Positions 1 to 8,893 of a stretch of DNA of 64,000 nt are shown here, in pieces. This DNA comes from Wolbachia endosymbiont (group A) of Longitarsus flavicornis (GTDB taxonomy: Bacteria > Pseudomonadota > Alphaproteobacteria > Rickettsiales > Anaplasmataceae): the NCBI RefSeq assembly GCF_963931955.1, contig NZ_OZ008337.1, positions 1,240,001-1,304,000 of the forward strand, written 5' to 3'. Each line of letters opens with the position of its first letter. The stretch's first letter is position 1. The notes beneath the pieces were generated by a model, which saw only the letters and a list, made by a program, of their open reading frames with translations, was not told where the DNA came from and did not search any database. The position numbers and the translations under genes are program-made.

Positions 1-222
1 AAGATAATAAATCCAACTGCCACAGATGGTACACAAACAGCGATAGGTGCAGTAGTAAGTGATGTAAATGCGACAGAAAATGCTAAAGCAGTAATTATTA
101 CTCGTGGTGCAATACTAGCAGATCATGCAATTGTGTGGCCAGCAAATATCACTGAAGAGCAGAAAGCTGCAGCAATAAAGCAACTTGAAGCACGAGGGAT
201 CATTGTCCGCAAGGGAATTTAA
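1..222 (+). CDS. Phage head decoration protein D (3' part)
   Basis: An open frame runs from the first base of the window to TAA at 220-222, giving the last 73 residues of a protein whose start lies upstream. The end (RGAILADHAIVW, then an NITEEQKAAA helix) resembles the C-terminal region of lambda gpD-like head decoration proteins, small trimeric proteins that bind the outside of the expanded capsid and stabilise it. The major capsid gene follows 32 bases later, which is the D-E order of lambda-type heads and of phage WO. Identity rests on this position plus the tail motif; only the missing N-terminus would settle it. Confidence 0.75.
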   Translation, partial: KIINPTATDGTQTAIGAVVSDVNATENAKAVIITRGAILADHAIVWPANITEEQKAAAIKQLEARGIIVRKGI

Positions 223-254
223 CTAAAATTAATAGGAAAAAAAGGAGAGAAAAA

Positions 255-1259
255 ATGCAAAATCCATTTACAAATACAGCATTTAGCATGACGGCACTAA
301 CAAATGCGATGAATATATTGCCGATAAATCATGGACGAGTTGAAAATCTAAATTTGTTTCCAAGTAGGTCAGTAAGATTTAGACATATTACCATAGAAGA
401 ACACAACGGAGTATTAAGTTTATTACCAACGCAAGTACCAGGGGCGCCAGCAACAGTAGGAAAAAGAGGAAAAAGAAAGGTAAGAACATTTACGATTCCA
501 CATATTCCGCATGATGATGTAGTGTTACCAGAGGAAGTACAGGGAATAAGGGCATTTGGATCAGAAAGTGAACTGAAAGCGCTGGCAGATGTAATAACTG
601 ACCATTTACAGCTAATGAGAAACAAACACGCAATAACATTAGAGCATTTACGAATGGGAGCGCTGAAAGGAATAATTTTAGATGCTGACGGGTCAGAATT
701 ATTAAATCTGTACAACGAATTTGAAATTACACCAAAAGTAGTAAATTTTGCCCTTGGAACAGCAACAACAGATGTAAAACGTAAGTGTCTGGAAGTATTG
801 CGGCATATAGAAGATAACCTAAGTGGTGAATATATGACTGGAATTCATGCCTTGGTAAGCCCTGAGTTTTTTGATGCACTAACTTCTCATGCAAAAGTAA
901 AAGAAGCATATGAAAGATGGCAAGAAGGAGCAGCACTTCGAAATGATATGAGGTCAGGGTTTACATTTTGTGGCATAACGTTTGAGGAATATAGAGGGCA
1001 AGCAACTGACCCTGAAGGAACGGTTAGAAGATTTATTGAGAAAGATACAGGGCACTGTTTTCCACTAGGAACAGCGAGCACATTTACAACATATTTTGCA
1101 CCAGCAGACTTTAATGAGACAGTAAATACTCTTGGACAGCCACTCTATGCAAAACAAGAACCAAGGAGGTTTGATAGAGGAACTGATTTACATACGCAGT
1201 CAAATCCTCTGCCAATGTGCCATAGACCTGGCGTATTAGTAAAAGTCGCTATAGCATAA
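255..1259 (+). CDS. Phage major capsid protein E
   Basis: A 334-residue protein of the lambda gpE family, the subunit of the icosahedral head shell. Length matches the family (about 340). Features include the N-terminal MNILPINHGRVENLNLF stretch, the hydrophilic RGKRKVRTF segment, and the C-terminal EPRRFDRGTDLHTQSNPLPM region, all typical of gpE-like capsid proteins of WO phages. A good ribosome-binding site (AAGGAGAG, about 6 bases upstream) supports the ATG. It follows the decoration gene closely and is followed by a strong hairpin before the connector genes, suggesting that capsid protein may be expressed separately from the downstream genes. No truncation is visible. Confidence 0.92.
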   Translation: MQNPFTNTAFSMTALTNAMNILPINHGRVENLNLFPSRSVRFRHITIEEHNGVLSLLPTQVPGAPATVGKRGKRKVRTFTIPHIPHDDVVLPEEVQGIRAFGSESELKALADVITDHLQLMRNKHAITLEHLRMGALKGIILDADGSELLNLYNEFEITPKVVNFALGTATTDVKRKCLEVLRHIEDNLSGEYMTGIHALVSPEFFDALTSHAKVKEAYERWQEGAALRNDMRSGFTFCGITFEEYRGQATDPEGTVRRFIEKDTGHCFPLGTASTFTTYFAPADFNETVNTLGQPLYAKQEPRRFDRGTDLHTQSNPLPMCHRPGVLVKVAIA

Positions 1260-1314
1260 CATACTGGTAGAGTAATTACAAGTTGGTGAGGCACAGAACG
1301 ACTCTACCGGTATG
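1260..1314 (+). other. Long-stemmed hairpin after the capsid gene
   Basis: CATACTGGTAGAGT (1260-1273) and ACTCTACCGGTATG (1301-1314) are inverted repeats that form a 14-bp stem with one G.U pair and a 27-base loop. It starts one base after the capsid stop codon. No run of T follows, so it is not a standard intrinsic terminator; it could stabilise the capsid mRNA 3' end or be a processing site. The pairing is seen; the function is inference. Confidence 0.5.
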
Positions 1315-1355
1315 CGCTTTCTTAGCATGTAAAGGTTAGTATATCAAAAAGAAAT

Positions 1356-1673
1356 ATGCAAGAGAATATTAAGCGATTATTGGAGGATTGTTTTAAGCAT
1401 CTAGGAGTGGAAGCCATATATTGTAATCGAAATAAGGAGGGTATTCGTAGAATAAAAGTGCTAATAAAACGTCCTGAGACTACGTACTCTCTAGGTGCAG
1501 ATGGAGCATTAACTCAGCAAATTGCTTCTGTAGAAATACGTGATCAGGACGTTACTTCCTTTAGCATAGGCGATTATATCAAGATTGAAAAAAGGTTCTA
1601 CAAGATTTTTGAACCACCGTTAAAAGATTCTTCGAGTGAAATATGGAAAATTGAAGCAATAGAAAGTGTTTGA
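1356..1673 (+). CDS. Putative head-tail joining protein
   Basis: A 105-residue protein located directly between the capsid and a gpZ-like gene. Predominantly beta-type sequence (alternating hydrophobic residues around VEIRDQDVTSFSIGDYIKI) fits the small beta-barrel head-tail connectors (gpFII-like) that occupy this slot in lambda-type phages, but sequence similarity to a named family is not obvious by eye, so the role is inferred from position. It is the first gene of a tight run in which neighbours overlap by 4-14 bases down to the PAAR gene, indicating one transcription unit with translational coupling. The next gene begins 8 bases before this one ends. Confidence 0.6.
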   Translation: MQENIKRLLEDCFKHLGVEAIYCNRNKEGIRRIKVLIKRPETTYSLGADGALTQQIASVEIRDQDVTSFSIGDYIKIEKRFYKIFEPPLKDSSSEIWKIEAIESV

Positions 1674-2178
1674 TATTAAAATTAGTAACAATATTAATGA
1701 AATAATCTCCAATATTGAAAGAAAAGAGCAGAAAATAAAACTGGCAGCTATAAAAGCGTTAAACAAAACGGCACTATGGTTAAAAGCGCAAGCAGCTAAG
1801 GAAATCAGTGATGAAAAGAGAATAAAATTAAGTTTGATAAGAAAGAGATTAAGAATTTTTAAGGCAAAAACTAGCAGATTAGAAGTGTTAATTAGAGCAA
1901 ATCTCTATGACATTAGAGCATCGACAATTGGTAAAATACAAAAAACAAGAAGAGGATCGAAAGTAGGAAAGCATGAGTTTATAGGAGGATTTGCAGCAGT
2001 TATGCCAAAAGGAAATAGCGGTATGTTTAAACGTGAAGGAAGAGCAGCATTGCCAATAAAGGAAGTTAAATTGTCACTCGAACCTGAGGCTTCAAGGATA
2101 ATAGGGAATCTTGTTAATTATGAGGTTGAGGAAGTGTTTGAAAAGTTCTTTGAACGTGATATTACAAGAAATATATGA
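1666..2178 (+). CDS. Minor tail protein Z-like
   Basis: A 170-residue basic protein resembling the prophage minor tail protein Z (gpZ) family, which completes the tail end so that it can join the head. The N-terminal region (an RKEQKIKLAAIKALNKTALWLK helix split over residues 19-40), followed by an Arg/Lys-rich stretch and the GGFAAVMPKGNSGMFKREG segment, is characteristic of gpZ-like proteins. It starts at GTG (1666), overlapping the previous gene by 8 bases, and its stop overlaps the next ATG (ATGA, 2175-2178). This coupling supports the unusual start. Confidence 0.75.
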   Translation: MFDIKISNNINEIISNIERKEQKIKLAAIKALNKTALWLKAQAAKEISDEKRIKLSLIRKRLRIFKAKTSRLEVLIRANLYDIRASTIGKIQKTRRGSKVGKHEFIGGFAAVMPKGNSGMFKREGRAALPIKEVKLSLEPEASRIIGNLVNYEVEEVFEKFFERDITRNI

Positions 2179-2651
2179 ATTTTAAAGATTTGCATAACGC
2201 AATCTGCACTACGCTGAAGAAAGAAATACCAGCAATTCAAACTTGTGAAATTTATCCATCGATAAGGAAAGAATTATTAGCGCCAGCGTTATTTGTAGAG
2301 CTTGTGAGTTTAGAATCGGGAAAAGATCCAGGAACAGAAGAATTAGCACTGAAAGCAAGATTTGAAGCACGAATTGTGATTGATAGCACAATAGAAAATG
2401 CAGCTATTATTGTCAGAACATTAGCAGCAGAAGTAGCAAGAGTAGTGAATAAAAATACTTGGAATGTGGAAAATGTTTCACCAGGAGAATTTATATCAGG
2501 AGGAGGAGATGATTTTAGGCCAGAACTTGATGCATATTTAGTGTGGTTGATTGAATGGGTCCACTATCTGCATGTGGGAGAATCAGTCTGGTTAGAGGGA
2601 AAAATTAAGCCACATACAATAAACGTAGGAAATATAAATGTTGGATCATAG
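2175..2651 (+). CDS. Putative tail terminator/completion protein
   Basis: A 158-residue protein with an alpha/beta pattern (MNFKDLHNAICTTLKKEIPA, then LFVELVSLE and RFEARIVID strands) that resembles gpU-type tail terminator proteins capping the tail tube before head attachment. Position after the Z-like gene and before the baseplate spike agrees. The family match is by pattern and context only. It is translationally coupled at both ends (ATGA overlap upstream, 14-base overlap downstream). Confidence 0.55.
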   Translation: MNFKDLHNAICTTLKKEIPAIQTCEIYPSIRKELLAPALFVELVSLESGKDPGTEELALKARFEARIVIDSTIENAAIIVRTLAAEVARVVNKNTWNVENVSPGEFISGGGDDFRPELDAYLVWLIEWVHYLHVGESVWLEGKIKPHTINVGNINVGS

Positions 2652-3102
2652 TTTTGCGATTTCAGAGCTGAATAGGAAGCTAGCAAACGTTATTCGTATA
2701 GGAGTTGTAAAAGAAATAGATTATGAAAAAGCAAAAGTAAGAGTTAAAATAGGAGAATTTTTAACAGATTGGTTGCCATGGATAACGAGCAAAGCAGGAA
2801 AAGATAGAAATTGGTCTCCGCCAGATATTGATGAGCAAGTAGTTATACTTTCCCCGCTGGGAGAATTATCTTTAGGAGTAGTACTTCCTGGAATATATCA
2901 ACACAAGTACTCTGCACCAGAAAATAAAAAAGAGGTGAGTAGCTTAACATTTCAAGATGGAACAAAGTTGTCATACGATAAAGATAAACATCATTTAGAG
3001 ATTGAAGTAGTAGACAAAATAACACTGAAAGTTGGGGGATCAAGTATAGAAATGACAAAAAGTGGAATAAAACTGAAAGCAGAAAGGATCGACTTAAATT
3101 GA
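2638..3102 (+). CDS. Baseplate assembly protein V (spike)
   Basis: A 154-residue P2 gpV-like protein, the central spike of a contractile-tail baseplate. An OB-fold-like N-terminal half (VIRIGVVKEIDYEKAKVRVK, then WLPWITSKAGKDRNWSPPDI and EQVVILSPLGELSLGVVLPG) is diagnostic of the gpV/Phage_base_V family; the C-terminal third is short beta repeats (LKVGGSSIEMTKSGIKLKAE) that would form the trimeric needle. The downstream PAAR gene encodes the expected tip. It overlaps the preceding gene by 14 bases. Confidence 0.9.
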   Translation: MLDHSFAISELNRKLANVIRIGVVKEIDYEKAKVRVKIGEFLTDWLPWITSKAGKDRNWSPPDIDEQVVILSPLGELSLGVVLPGIYQHKYSAPENKKEVSSLTFQDGTKLSYDKDKHHLEIEVVDKITLKVGGSSIEMTKSGIKLKAERIDLN

Positions 3103-3353
3103 ACAAAGGAATAGTGAGGTTAGGAGACTACTGTGGAGAAGCTATACCACATTTCTGCATTAGCGGAAGTAATAATGTTTTTGTAAACGGTAAGTCAATA
3201 TGTAGACAAGGAGACAGTTTTAGTGAAGGAAAAGTAATGATTCAAGGATCAAAAACAGTGTTTGCAAATGGTCTTAGTGTAGGAAGAGTAGGAGATATAG
3301 TTTCATGTGGGTTTAAAGTAATAAAAGGCAGTGAAAGCGTCTTTGCAAAATAG
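3099..3353 (+). CDS. PAAR-motif spike tip protein
   Basis: An 84-residue PAAR-like protein that sharpens the tip of the gpV spike. It shows the repeated pattern of the family: PHFCISGSNNVFVNGKSICR, QGDSF, GSKTVFANG, VGRVGDIVSCG and a terminal GSESVFAK. His and Cys residues near positions 14-16 and in VSCG could coordinate the metal ion seen in PAAR tips. The start is TTG (3099) and overlaps the end of gpV by 4 bases. The tip punctures the target envelope when the tail contracts. Confidence 0.85.
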   Translation: MNKGIVRLGDYCGEAIPHFCISGSNNVFVNGKSICRQGDSFSEGKVMIQGSKTVFANGLSVGRVGDIVSCGFKVIKGSESVFAK

Positions 3354-3355
3354 AA

Positions 3356-3691
3356 ATGAAGGGTATGGATGCTAAAACAGGAAAAACGTTAGAAGGAATA
3401 GAGCACTTAAAGCAGTCGATAATTGATATACTGACCACTCCTATTAACAGTAGAATAATGAGGAGAGATTATGGGTCAAGACTATTTGAATTAGTAGATA
3501 AGCCAATAAATAGAGATTTAACTTTGGAAATCTATTCAGCAGTAGCAGAAGCTCTACAAAGGTGGGAGGAAAGATTTAAGCTAGAAAAAGTAAAAATGAC
3601 AGAGGTGAAAGAAGGAAAAGTAACGCTTGACCTAGAAGGATTATACTTACCAAGCGGGAAAAACATTCATTTTGATGAAATTGTAGTTTAA
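3356..3691 (+). CDS. Baseplate assembly protein W
   Basis: A 111-residue P2 gpW/T4 gp25-like baseplate wedge protein. The family signature is clear: an N-terminal KTLEGIEHLKQSIIDILTTP segment, the conserved SRIMRRDYGSRLFELVD core containing the gp25-type arginines, and a C-terminal beta strand. gp25-like proteins nucleate sheath assembly at the baseplate, so this predicts a contractile tail, consistent with the sheath gene at 42771-43949. It begins 3 bases after the PAAR stop. Confidence 0.9.
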   Translation: MKGMDAKTGKTLEGIEHLKQSIIDILTTPINSRIMRRDYGSRLFELVDKPINRDLTLEIYSAVAEALQRWEERFKLEKVKMTEVKEGKVTLDLEGLYLPSGKNIHFDEIVV

Positions 3692-3693
3692 AG

Positions 3694-4494
3694 ATGCAGC
3701 AGCTAAATATTGTAGAAAAGCCAAATTTCGAGGAAATATTTTCAAGAATGAAAGAAGAGTTAGTCCGTAGAGATGAAACCTTTTCAGGATTAGTAGAATC
3801 GGATCCAGCAGTGAAAGTTCTGGAGGTAGCAGCATGGCGAGAACTTTTACTCAGACAAAGGATAAACGAAGCTGTAAAGGGTAATTTACTTAAATTTGCA
3901 ACGGGAGAAGATCTTGATAACTTAGCTGAGTTTTATGGAGTGGAAAGACAAAAAGAAGAAGAGGATGAAAGATTTAGAAAGAGGGTAAAAGCAAAAATAG
4001 CAGGTTGGTCAACAGGAGGAAGTAAGGAATATTATAAATATCATGCACTGTCAGCAGATAGTAGAGTAAAAGATGCACTAGTGGAATCAACTATACCAGG
4101 GAAAGTACAAATTTCAATCTTATCAACACAATTATCCACAACTGGCATAGCTTCAGAAGAGCTACTTGAAATTGTAAAAAAGCAGGTTACTAGAGATGAT
4201 ATAAGGGTTTTAACAGATACAGTAACAGTAATTGGTTGCAATATTACGGAAATAGATATTCACAGCAGAATGAGCATAAGTCCTGTAATATCGAAGGAGG
4301 AAATCAAGAAGCAGTTCATTAAGAAGTTTGAAGCAAATAGAAGGCTGGGATGGAATGTTACAAGATCTTGGATAATAGCAAATTTGTTTGTAGAGGGTGT
4401 AGAAAACGTAGAATTAATCGAGCCAAGAGAGGATGTTGTGGTTCTGGGGAATGAGTGTGCAGTGCTTGGCTACGTCAAGTTAGATAGGATTTAA
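3694..4494 (+). CDS. Baseplate assembly protein J
   Basis: A 266-residue P2 gpJ-like baseplate wedge protein (Baseplate_J family). Visible family traits are the N-terminal LVESDPAVKVLEVAAWRE region, RINEAVKGNLLKFATGEDLD with the following NLAEFYGV, and FRKRVKAKIAGWSTGGSKE before the AxSADSRVKDA core. Length is close to P2 gpJ (302). W-J-I order is conserved from P2. It starts 2 bases after gpW. No frame damage is seen. Confidence 0.9.
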   Translation: MQQLNIVEKPNFEEIFSRMKEELVRRDETFSGLVESDPAVKVLEVAAWRELLLRQRINEAVKGNLLKFATGEDLDNLAEFYGVERQKEEEDERFRKRVKAKIAGWSTGGSKEYYKYHALSADSRVKDALVESTIPGKVQISILSTQLSTTGIASEELLEIVKKQVTRDDIRVLTDTVTVIGCNITEIDIHSRMSISPVISKEEIKKQFIKKFEANRRLGWNVTRSWIIANLFVEGVENVELIEPREDVVVLGNECAVLGYVKLDRI

Positions 4495-4772
4495 AACGTA
4501 TTTTTTTGTTTTGTGGAATCGTACCAGTGAGGGGATTGCGTGCAATAAGTGGTTTAAGGTTTACTGGATCCAATGTTAGGGAGAGGAAAGTATTGATTTT
4601 CTTCCAGAAGTTGTAATTTGTTTTTTAAAGTATGGATAATATGGTCAAATATTAAGGAAAGTGTTTTTGATATTAAGAACATCTTTATTTTTGATCAGTT
4701 CTGCAATGATCTCTTGCTTACTCATAAGCTACCTAAATAAAGGAAATTAAAGCAACTTGAAAGAAAAGACAA
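4495..4772. other. Spacer between gpJ and gpI
   Basis: A 278-base AT-rich gap in what is otherwise a contiguous baseplate operon. I find no reading frame with convincing coding character and no strong hairpin. In P2-like phages J and I are adjacent, so this gap may hold decayed sequence. Confidence 0.4.
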
Positions 4773-5939
4773 ATGAAAAGTTTATTACCGCCAAACGCAA
4801 CAAAGCAAGAGCAAGCACTGGTTGATGCAATAGATTATAAGGTTGATCCAAGCTGTATCAAAGGATTTAAGTTTAATCTTAAAGAAGAAACATTGCCGTG
4901 GTTGATTGAGGAATATGAATTGGGGGAAATACTACGTTGGATAAAGGATAAAAGAAAAGCCGTAGTAGAAGGAGTAAAATTTCAAAGACTGAGAGGAACT
5001 CCAGCATCACTAAAAATAGCATTAAAATGGGCAAATATAGAAGATATTACAATTATTGAAGAGCCACCCGGTAAACACTTTTTTGAGTTGCAAGTAGGGA
5101 TAAAAGAGGTACCAAATGACTTCTTCGTGGATGCAGTAGTAGAGCTGGCAAAACTATCACTGCCTGTAAGATCCAGATTGATGAGGATTTTTAACGATTA
5201 TTATAATGTGCAGAGATTTATATTGGATGAGAGTTTATTTGGAGATCTTCTTTCTGATTATTCAGGGGTAAAAATAGAAAAAGATGGACCAGTGTTATCA
5301 TTTGGAAGAGTAAATTTTTTCAGGTCTAGTGGTCCAGTTATTAGGATTATAGAAAACTATCTACGCGATCATTATGAACGAGCTTTAAGCAATGATATAT
5401 ATCGCCTAGATGTAGCAATCCTTGGAGAAACCGAGCCTCACACAAGGGATTATAAAGGCATCTATGAAAGAGATCATTTGTGGTACAACTTAAAAGCACT
5501 ATATCCATTACCACAGAGTTTATTACCATCGATTAAATTTGCAAAAGCGCAGATAGTATTATCAGACAGTTGGGATTTAGGAGACATAAATACGTGCTTT
5601 CCAGTAAGTAGCGTAGAAGAAAGAGGAAATAAATTTGTATTGGGAAGCGATAAACTTTCAGGGCAATATTGGAATTTAAAACATAAGCCAATTTTAGAAA
5701 GATTTAGCGTTACTCACAACTATAAAGTAGAAAATTATACAGATCAGAAGGTCAGAAAATATGTTTTAGCAGAACACAACGTTTACTATAAAAATGATTT
5801 GGATTCAGAGCAAAAAGACTCAATACACGAATTAGAAAAGCACATTTTAGTATTTTACCCGGGAGTACTGAAGTGGCATGAACATCGACATTTGCACAGA
5901 AGTTGGAAAGATAGTCGAATAATATCTATAATAAGTTAA
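4773..5939 (+). CDS. Phage tail protein I, extended form
   Basis: A 388-residue protein whose N-terminal ~140 residues match the P2 gpI family (Tail_P2_I): LLPPNATKQEQALVDAID, LKEETLPWLIEEYELGEIL, and KRKAVVEGVKFQRLRGTPAS. gpI is a baseplate wedge component that works with J and W. P2 gpI is about 176 residues, so roughly 200 C-terminal residues are an addition rich in aromatic and charged residues, ending HEHRHLHRSWKDSR. This extension might anchor fibres or be specific to WO. The start ATG follows a weak GAAAAGAC site. Confidence 0.82.
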   Translation: MKSLLPPNATKQEQALVDAIDYKVDPSCIKGFKFNLKEETLPWLIEEYELGEILRWIKDKRKAVVEGVKFQRLRGTPASLKIALKWANIEDITIIEEPPGKHFFELQVGIKEVPNDFFVDAVVELAKLSLPVRSRLMRIFNDYYNVQRFILDESLFGDLLSDYSGVKIEKDGPVLSFGRVNFFRSSGPVIRIIENYLRDHYERALSNDIYRLDVAILGETEPHTRDYKGIYERDHLWYNLKALYPLPQSLLPSIKFAKAQIVLSDSWDLGDINTCFPVSSVEERGNKFVLGSDKLSGQYWNLKHKPILERFSVTHNYKVENYTDQKVRKYVLAEHNVYYKNDLDSEQKDSIHELEKHILVFYPGVLKWHEHRHLHRSWKDSRIISIIS

Positions 5940-6105
5940 GTACTTATATTTAGATACTCATATATTATATTAATAATAGGTAAAAGTGTATGAAATAAAA
6001 AAACGGACTTGCTTTCTCATGCTAAAAAGGACATGACTTGAATAGCAGCAGGTAAACATAAGAAATTTATCTGGCGCTAGAAAAGCTAATTTTGTGAGGT
6101 ATGAA

Positions 6106-6807
6106 ATGAGTTTTAGCAAGAGTAAGTTTTTTAAAGAAGTATCAAGTAACGATATTAATAAAAGAAATGAAGAAGGAGAAACGATCTTGCATCAAGCAGT
6201 AGAAATCTCCGATTACAAAACAGTGAGATTATTAATAAAAAAAGGGGCAGAGGTTAATGCAAGAGATAAAAATGGTTATACACCTCTGCACTGTGCAGTA
6301 TTCGCAAAAAGTTTAGAAAATGTAAAAGTACTGCTAAGAGAAGGAGCAGAAGTAAATGCCACTCAATATGTTACTGGATGTACGCCACTGCACTCTGCGT
6401 GCAAAATAGGAGGAGCAGGAGTTGAAATAATAAAAGAGCTAGTAAAGGCAGGAGCTGAAGTTAATCAACTGAATAAGTATGGTGCAACACCAATGTATTA
6501 CATCTGGGAAAGTGAAAAGTATCGTCTATGTGATAGCAAAGAGAGTGAAAAGGCGAGTAAATTTTTGAGAGAAAAAGGAGGAATAACAAAAAGTAGAGAA
6601 CTGACGTGCTATGGAATAGAGAGGCTAGTGGGAGAAATAGCAGACATGTTGAATGGAAGCTACATGCCGGAGCTAAAAATAATAGAGATAGGAGAAATAA
6701 GGAAGAGAGACAAATCGCTAATAAAGAAAGAATGTAAAAATTTAGCAAGCAAAATAATGAGCCAAGTGAACGAAATGATAGATGAGGTAGCGAAAAGGAA
6801 GGTTTAA
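6106..6807 (+). CDS. Ankyrin-repeat protein
   Basis: About 233 residues. Four ankyrin repeats occupy roughly the first 130: units begin EGETILHQAVEISDYKTVRL, NGYTPLHCAVFAKSLENVKV, GCTPLHSACKIGGAGVEII, and YGATPMYYIW, with GAEVN turns between. The C-terminal ~90 residues are charged helix. GTG at 6094 is an alternative start, but GAGG just before ATG 6106 makes 6106 more likely. WO phages usually carry ankyrin genes between the baseplate and recombinase genes; they are thought to bind host proteins, though this one has no secretion signal that I can see. Confidence 0.85.
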   Translation: MSFSKSKFFKEVSSNDINKRNEEGETILHQAVEISDYKTVRLLIKKGAEVNARDKNGYTPLHCAVFAKSLENVKVLLREGAEVNATQYVTGCTPLHSACKIGGAGVEIIKELVKAGAEVNQLNKYGATPMYYIWESEKYRLCDSKESEKASKFLREKGGITKSRELTCYGIERLVGEIADMLNGSYMPELKIIEIGEIRKRDKSLIKKECKNLASKIMSQVNEMIDEVAKRKV

Positions 6808-6845
6808 AAGAGGGATTTAAATTTAAAGAAAAGGTGAGGTGGATT

Positions 6846-7098
6846 ATGTTAAAGCTTGGCAAATTTAATAGGTCAGCAAAAGAATTATTAGAGAACTCAT
6901 ATGAAAATATTTATGAAAGAGACGAGAAGGAAAGAACAGCTCTGCATTATGCAGTAGAAGTAAAAACAGTGAAGTTATTAGTTGAAAAAGGAGTGAATGT
7001 GAATGCAGCAGATGTGAAAGGATACACAGCACTGCACCTAGCGGTAACGGAGAAACGTCTAGAAATCGTGAGGGAATTGATAAAATCAGGAGCAGAGG
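6846..7098 (+). CDS. Ankyrin-repeat protein, 5' exon
   Basis: The first part of a second ankyrin gene, interrupted by a group II intron. It encodes two repeats (KERTALHYAVEVKTVKLLVE and KGYTALHLAVTEKRLEIVRE) up to KSGAE. ATG 6846 is preceded by GAGGTGG; GTG 6834 is an in-frame alternative. Without splicing the frame reads only a few residues into the intron and stops at 7107-7109. Joining G7098 to 8969 gives a Val codon and continues the repeat, for a predicted protein of about 165 residues. Confidence 0.8.
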
Positions 7099-7643
7099 GT
7101 GTGCCGTAGAGACACAAAGAATGTTCAAGTAAGAGCAAACTAAGTGCAAAAGCTGCACAGTAGATGAGGGTAGGTCCCTCGGAGCCGGTTTACAAGAGCA
7201 GGCTTCAAACAACCATAAGCTGCTTTGGTAAAGAGCCAAGGTAGTGAGCGTTATGGAAAAGGCATAATTATATGTCATGTAAGGAATAGAGAGATGAACG
7301 AAAGTGAACCACTGATGAAGTGTCGAAACCTTTTAAATGACGTCAAAACCAGGGGGTCGTTTGTAACCTGGGATAAATCTATCGGGAGCTTGTTTACTGG
7401 ATAGATGGCGTCCGGCATAAAGGTGGCATGAATCTATTTCAGGCTATTGTGTGGAACTACGGGAACCTGTCGTTTCGATGATAAGGGAGAAATCCAAGGA
7501 GCTAAACTCTAAGGATGAGAGTACCGATGCGAAAAACAGGGGCGGATCAGCTCGTAGTAGTGAAGAAGTTTCTGTAATGGAAATGGAGCGAAGGAGCTGA
7601 GTTATTCAGTTTTAATTATGTATCAACCGAAAGGGAGGAGTTA

Positions 7644-8891
7644 ATGAATAAAACAAAGTCTTTTGATATACCAAAGCAACTTATTTGTAGGGCTTATAAA
7701 CAAGTATCGAAAAATAAAGGTGCGGCTGGTGTGGATGAGGTTTCGATAACAAAGTTTGAAGAAAATCTAAAAGATAATCTGTACAAACTATGGAATAGGA
7801 TGTCATCCGGAAGTTATTTTCCAGAGCCGGTAAAAGCTGTTGCGATACCAAAAGATACAGGAGGGCAAAGAATTTTATGTGTTCCTTCAGTATTCGACAG
7901 GATAGGGCAAACGGCTGCTGCTATGTATCTAGAGCCGCTGGTAGAACCAAAATTTCATGAGGATTCATATGGTTATAGACCAAATAAGTCTGCACTGGAT
8001 GCGGTAGATACAGCTCGTAAAAGATGCTGGAGGTACGATTGGACGATAGATCTTGATATATCTGGATTTTTCGACAATTTGGACCACGGCTTGGCATTGC
8101 AAGCTATCAAAAAGCACACAGACTGCAAATGGGTCATACTGTATGTTGAGAGGTGGATGAAAGCCCCCATTCAGCAAGCAGATGGCAGTAAGGTAGTTAG
8201 GGATAAAGGAGTTCCGCAAGGAGGTTCAGTTAGCCCAATCATCTCTAATATATTCATGCATCATGTGTTTGATATATGGATGAAAAAGAACTACCCGACA
8301 GTACCATTTGAGAGGTATGTGGATGATGCGATAGTGCACTGCAGAACAGAGAAACAGGCAGAGTTTGTGAAAGTAATGATCGAAGAAAGATTGGCTGAGT
8401 ATAAGTTGAAATTGCATCCTGAAAAGACACAGATAGTGTACTGTAAGGATGACAATAGGAGTGGTGAATTTCCTAAACAAAGTTTTAATTTTCTGGGTTA
8501 CACATTCAGACCCAGGTTAGCAAGAAATAAAATAGGGAAGTATTTTGTTTCATTTCTTCCAGCAATTAGCAACAAGGCCAAGAAAAAGATTACTACAACC
8601 ATAAGGTCATGGAAAATGCTACGAAATACGCATATAACATTAGAGGAGATATCAGGAAAAGTAAATCCAATAGTCAGAGGCTGGTATCAGTACTATGGCA
8701 AATTTTACAGAACTGAAGTATACAAATCTCTAAAGAATATAGAGCGGCATCTAGAAAAGTGGGTGAAAAGGAAATATAAGAGACTCAGGAGTCACGGAAG
8801 ACTAGCAAGACAATTTCTAGGAAAGGTGAGAAAGAGGTCTCCGGATATTTTCTATCACTGGACACTAGGGTTAGGCCAAAAGGCTGAATAA
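7644..8891 (+). CDS. ltrA: Group II intron reverse transcriptase/maturase
   Basis: A 415-residue intron-encoded protein. RT motifs in order: GAAGVDEVSI (27-36), TIDLDISGFFDN (134-145, catalytic Asp136), GVPQGGSVSP (189-198), and FERYVDDAIVHC (222-233, catalytic Asp pair 227/228). The maturase domain X is visible as NPIVRGWYQYYGKFY. The protein ends soon after, so there is no HNH endonuclease domain, and insertion probably relies on target-DNA structure or replication. It starts at ATG 7644 behind AGGGAGG. It promotes splicing and mobility of its own RNA. The frame is intact. Confidence 0.95.
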   Translation: MNKTKSFDIPKQLICRAYKQVSKNKGAAGVDEVSITKFEENLKDNLYKLWNRMSSGSYFPEPVKAVAIPKDTGGQRILCVPSVFDRIGQTAAAMYLEPLVEPKFHEDSYGYRPNKSALDAVDTARKRCWRYDWTIDLDISGFFDNLDHGLALQAIKKHTDCKWVILYVERWMKAPIQQADGSKVVRDKGVPQGGSVSPIISNIFMHHVFDIWMKKNYPTVPFERYVDDAIVHCRTEKQAEFVKVMIEERLAEYKLKLHPEKTQIVYCKDDNRSGEFPKQSFNFLGYTFRPRLARNKIGKYFVSFLPAISNKAKKKITTTIRSWKMLRNTHITLEEISGKVNPIVRGWYQYYGKFYRTEVYKSLKNIERHLEKWVKRKYKRLRSHGRLARQFLGKVRKRSPDIFYHWTLGLGQKAE

Positions 8892-8893
8892 TG

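Noticed and set aside
329..715. A 128-codon minus-strand frame inside the capsid gene
   Set aside because: It is fully antisense to the well-supported capsid gene and has no family features.
6461..7278. Several minus-strand frames antisense to the ankyrin genes
   Set aside because: They arise from the purine-rich coding strand of the ankyrin genes and are Leu/Phe/Ser-rich shadows.
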